A stretch of DNA of 64,000 nt from Candidatus Bilophila faecipullorum. GTDB lineage: Bacteria; Desulfobacterota; Desulfovibrionia; Desulfovibrionales; Desulfovibrionaceae. The notes under the pieces were generated by a model, which worked only from the letters and a program-made list of their open reading frames with translations, searched no databases and was not told the DNA's origin. A program made the translations under genes and the position numbers. Location: contig CALVEZ010000008.1 in NCBI GenBank assembly GCA_944326695.1, positions 43,732-107,731 on the forward strand, in the 5' to 3' direction. This document shows positions 63,501 to 64,000 of this stretch, piece by piece (within the stretch, counting starts at the first letter, position 1; each line of letters opens with the position of its first letter).

Positions 63501-64000
63501 CCGTGAACGAGGGCGCGTCGGGCTTGGCAATCTCCACCGTTACCGTGGTTTGCGCCGTGTCTTCGTCGGCGTCCGTCACCTCAAAAGTGAGTTGCTGAGA
63601 ATCCGTTACGTTGGCCTTGGCCGTGAACGTGTAGTCTCCGCTAGCCGGATCGAAGACCAGCGTCCCGTTATCCAGTTCGAAGCTGAGCTTCCCGTCATCC
63701 GTGAGCTGGCCTTCCTGCCCGTTCACGGTCAGCGACTTGCCCTCTCCATCCGCGCCGTAGTCGATATCCACAGAGCCCGTCACTTCCGAACCGGAGGATA
63801 CTTCCTTCTCCGTATCGTCGGCCCTGATCGTCGGCACGTCGTCGACCACATCCACGTTGACGGTCACGTCGTAGGTGTTGCCCTGCGCGTCCTGAATGGT
63901 CACCGTGAAAGAGTCCTTTTCCTCGGCGGTGTTGGTTCCTTCGCCGGGGGCGTGCTCGATAGCACCCGAGAGCGTGTACTCGACCTGGTTTTCATTGAAG
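60532..64000 (-). CDS. Large RTX adhesin, C-terminal part (partial)
   Basis: At least 1155 residues; the 5' end is outside the window. The first part has long Ig-like/VCBS-type repeats: DAQGNTYDVTVNVDVVDDVPTI recurs with a period of 208 residues (DNA near-identical). A Thr/Asp/Gly-rich region follows. Near the C-terminus are RTX nonapeptides (GGAGNDTLYGGTGDDRLFGD, GGSGNDII), which bind calcium, then about 110 residues carrying the type I secretion signal. It resembles LapA/SiiE-like giant adhesins that hold cells to surfaces. Transcribed with the glycosyltransferase, TolC-family and GGDEF genes. The number of upstream repeats cannot be seen. Confidence 0.88.
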   Translation of the reverse strand, partial: FNENQVEYTLSGAIEHAPGEGTNTAEEKDSFTVTIQDAQGNTYDVTVNVDVVDDVPTIRADDTEKEVSSGSEVTGSVDIDYGADGEGKSLTVNGQEGQLTDDGKLSFELDNGTLVFDPASGDYTFTAKANVTDSQQLTFEVTDADEDTAQTTVTVEIAKPDAPSFTGTVKVDEKGLGDADDPSETVNWTPPAGYTVVGVTDGALGAITFNENQVEYTLSGAIEHAPGEGTNTAATADHFTVTIRDAQGNTYDVTVNVDVVDDVPTISADDISTSVTPGDFGNNLNDVDQTISFTGTSGQSVKTSWWDGQVSISAAKVTYETDAQGKVIYDTDGKPVVSDIDDKSYKLSYSQYNTNEKVNDHGLTVDGGAHNQEIGVSSDGTYSEGVVIDLGGKLAYGMTINFGAFYNGEAGASGQTDDHVSEKALVNFYRDGELVASVLVEGNSTTGEFTLETSDVVAQGFDKVVISSVDNKTDEYRNESSDFVIQGFDFITKPNNPLIVTTGTVTGESGADGFAEGYENAVFGHETGESYTVSIDGKEYTATLEVTQGSTGDSILTATLSGEGEKAGDVLFSATLDKDGNWTMEQYEEFRVQNGEGTSNEFELKFETRDGDGDTAETSVSIPLEVREQTTTEGGELIGNSDDTIHVTGGDGVAGNIVAGDTGGVVEGQSAEANYNVCFIKDLDDEAMKTLAMLDNTGNKVDGVFGNQAADGYLYYGDKNPSHWQPTQKVYEQVAGDLNTRESYYIEQPNGSYQKITYSQQNNSWGYGRKNDWTSVDIDETPVYTMTEVPVLGGGNATQVTDANGLEAAFESGFTPPALSGAGSDSITADDSTSSAIIYGDVMNTDGLLFALTAAAAEAGIKLPDDLPDYGSGSGLFAWLEKAAGNGELDGTDYADWTHQDSVDYMLQHHVQLGYETRMDAGGAFYLVDMDGKVLNEDGTPAVGVTLDDLTGRTGGDDIITGSAHDDIIFGQEGNDIIHGGAGNDTLYGGTGDDRLFGDQGDDIIFGGAGNDYLDGGEGADRIYGGSGNDIIRYDAHDILVDGGDGLDFLVGENVMDTLLDQNGAEKSGIEIHGIEFIVDTTDQSVLALTDMDSLAEKLGITLHEDGTVDMGDTWTPQETTVTINNVEYVEYHHNTAEQDTAILVQKAVMENSNG
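63206..64000. repeat. Long coding repeat of the adhesin
   Basis: GTCGGCACGTCGTCGACCAC starts at 63206 and again at 63830, 624 bases (208 codons) apart. About 170 bases following each start are nearly identical, including the hydrophilic segment encoding GAIEHAPGEGTNTA. The second copy is cut by the window end. Confidence 0.85.

Overview
The window is about 64 kb of GC-rich DNA that looks like a chromosome segment of a Bilophila-type member of the Desulfovibrionaceae. The best marker is dsrA followed by a dsrB gene fused in frame to dsrD; a fused DsrB-DsrD subunit is known from Bilophila wadsworthia desulfoviridin. The archaeal-type entry into the shikimate pathway (ADH synthase plus dehydroquinate synthase II instead of AroG/AroB) is also typical of Desulfovibrio relatives.

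Layout. 1-4.5 kb: a MurJ-like C-terminal fragment, an alkaline-phosphatase-superfamily phosphoglycerol transferase and a methyltransferase-like gene. 4.8-9 kb: ilvB, dapA, hisI and hisG. 9.4-16 kb: RNA and nucleotide-hygiene genes (rlmH, tsaC-like, rimO, rdgB, an HD protein with a CCA-enzyme-like head, rlmN). 16.4-19.7 kb: a minus-strand aromatic operon (ADH synthase, DHQ synthase II, pheA) preceded by a 38-codon leader peptide very rich in Phe, Trp and Tyr and a terminator, which is a textbook attenuator. 19.9-26 kb: universal stress protein, two paralogous membrane proteins, a (GA)15 tract, and hisH-hisF followed by a GGDEF-like/TPR protein. 26.3-34.9 kb: rlpA, dsrA, dsrB-dsrD, three related small membrane proteins, a cobyrinate a,c-diamide synthase with an enlarged linker, and tpx.

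35.1-49.5 kb is an incomplete prophage, all on the minus strand: Mu-like head genes (protease/scaffold I with an internal start, major head subunit T, gp36- and gp37-like) and a long tail module whose distal genes resemble those of gene transfer agents. No integrase, transposase, terminase, portal or lysis gene is visible. A tRNA-Arg(ACG) lies beside its upstream end, followed by a glycine-riboswitch-like element with no gene behind it.

50.6-56.2 kb holds a sigma-54 activator and a tripartite tricarboxylate-type transporter (tctC, tctA, tctB) led by an ATC-hydrolase-like gene with a sigma-54 promoter. This is a candidate uptake and breakdown system for a thiazoline or related organosulfur or organonitrogen compound. 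56.6-64 kb is a surface-adhesion cluster: an active-looking GGDEF protein, a TolC-family lipoprotein, a glycosyltransferase and the C-terminal part of a large RTX adhesin that runs off the window.

Across the window a family of G-rich palindromic elements lies just downstream of genes. One copy is read in frame inside the cobyrinate a,c-diamide synthase gene.
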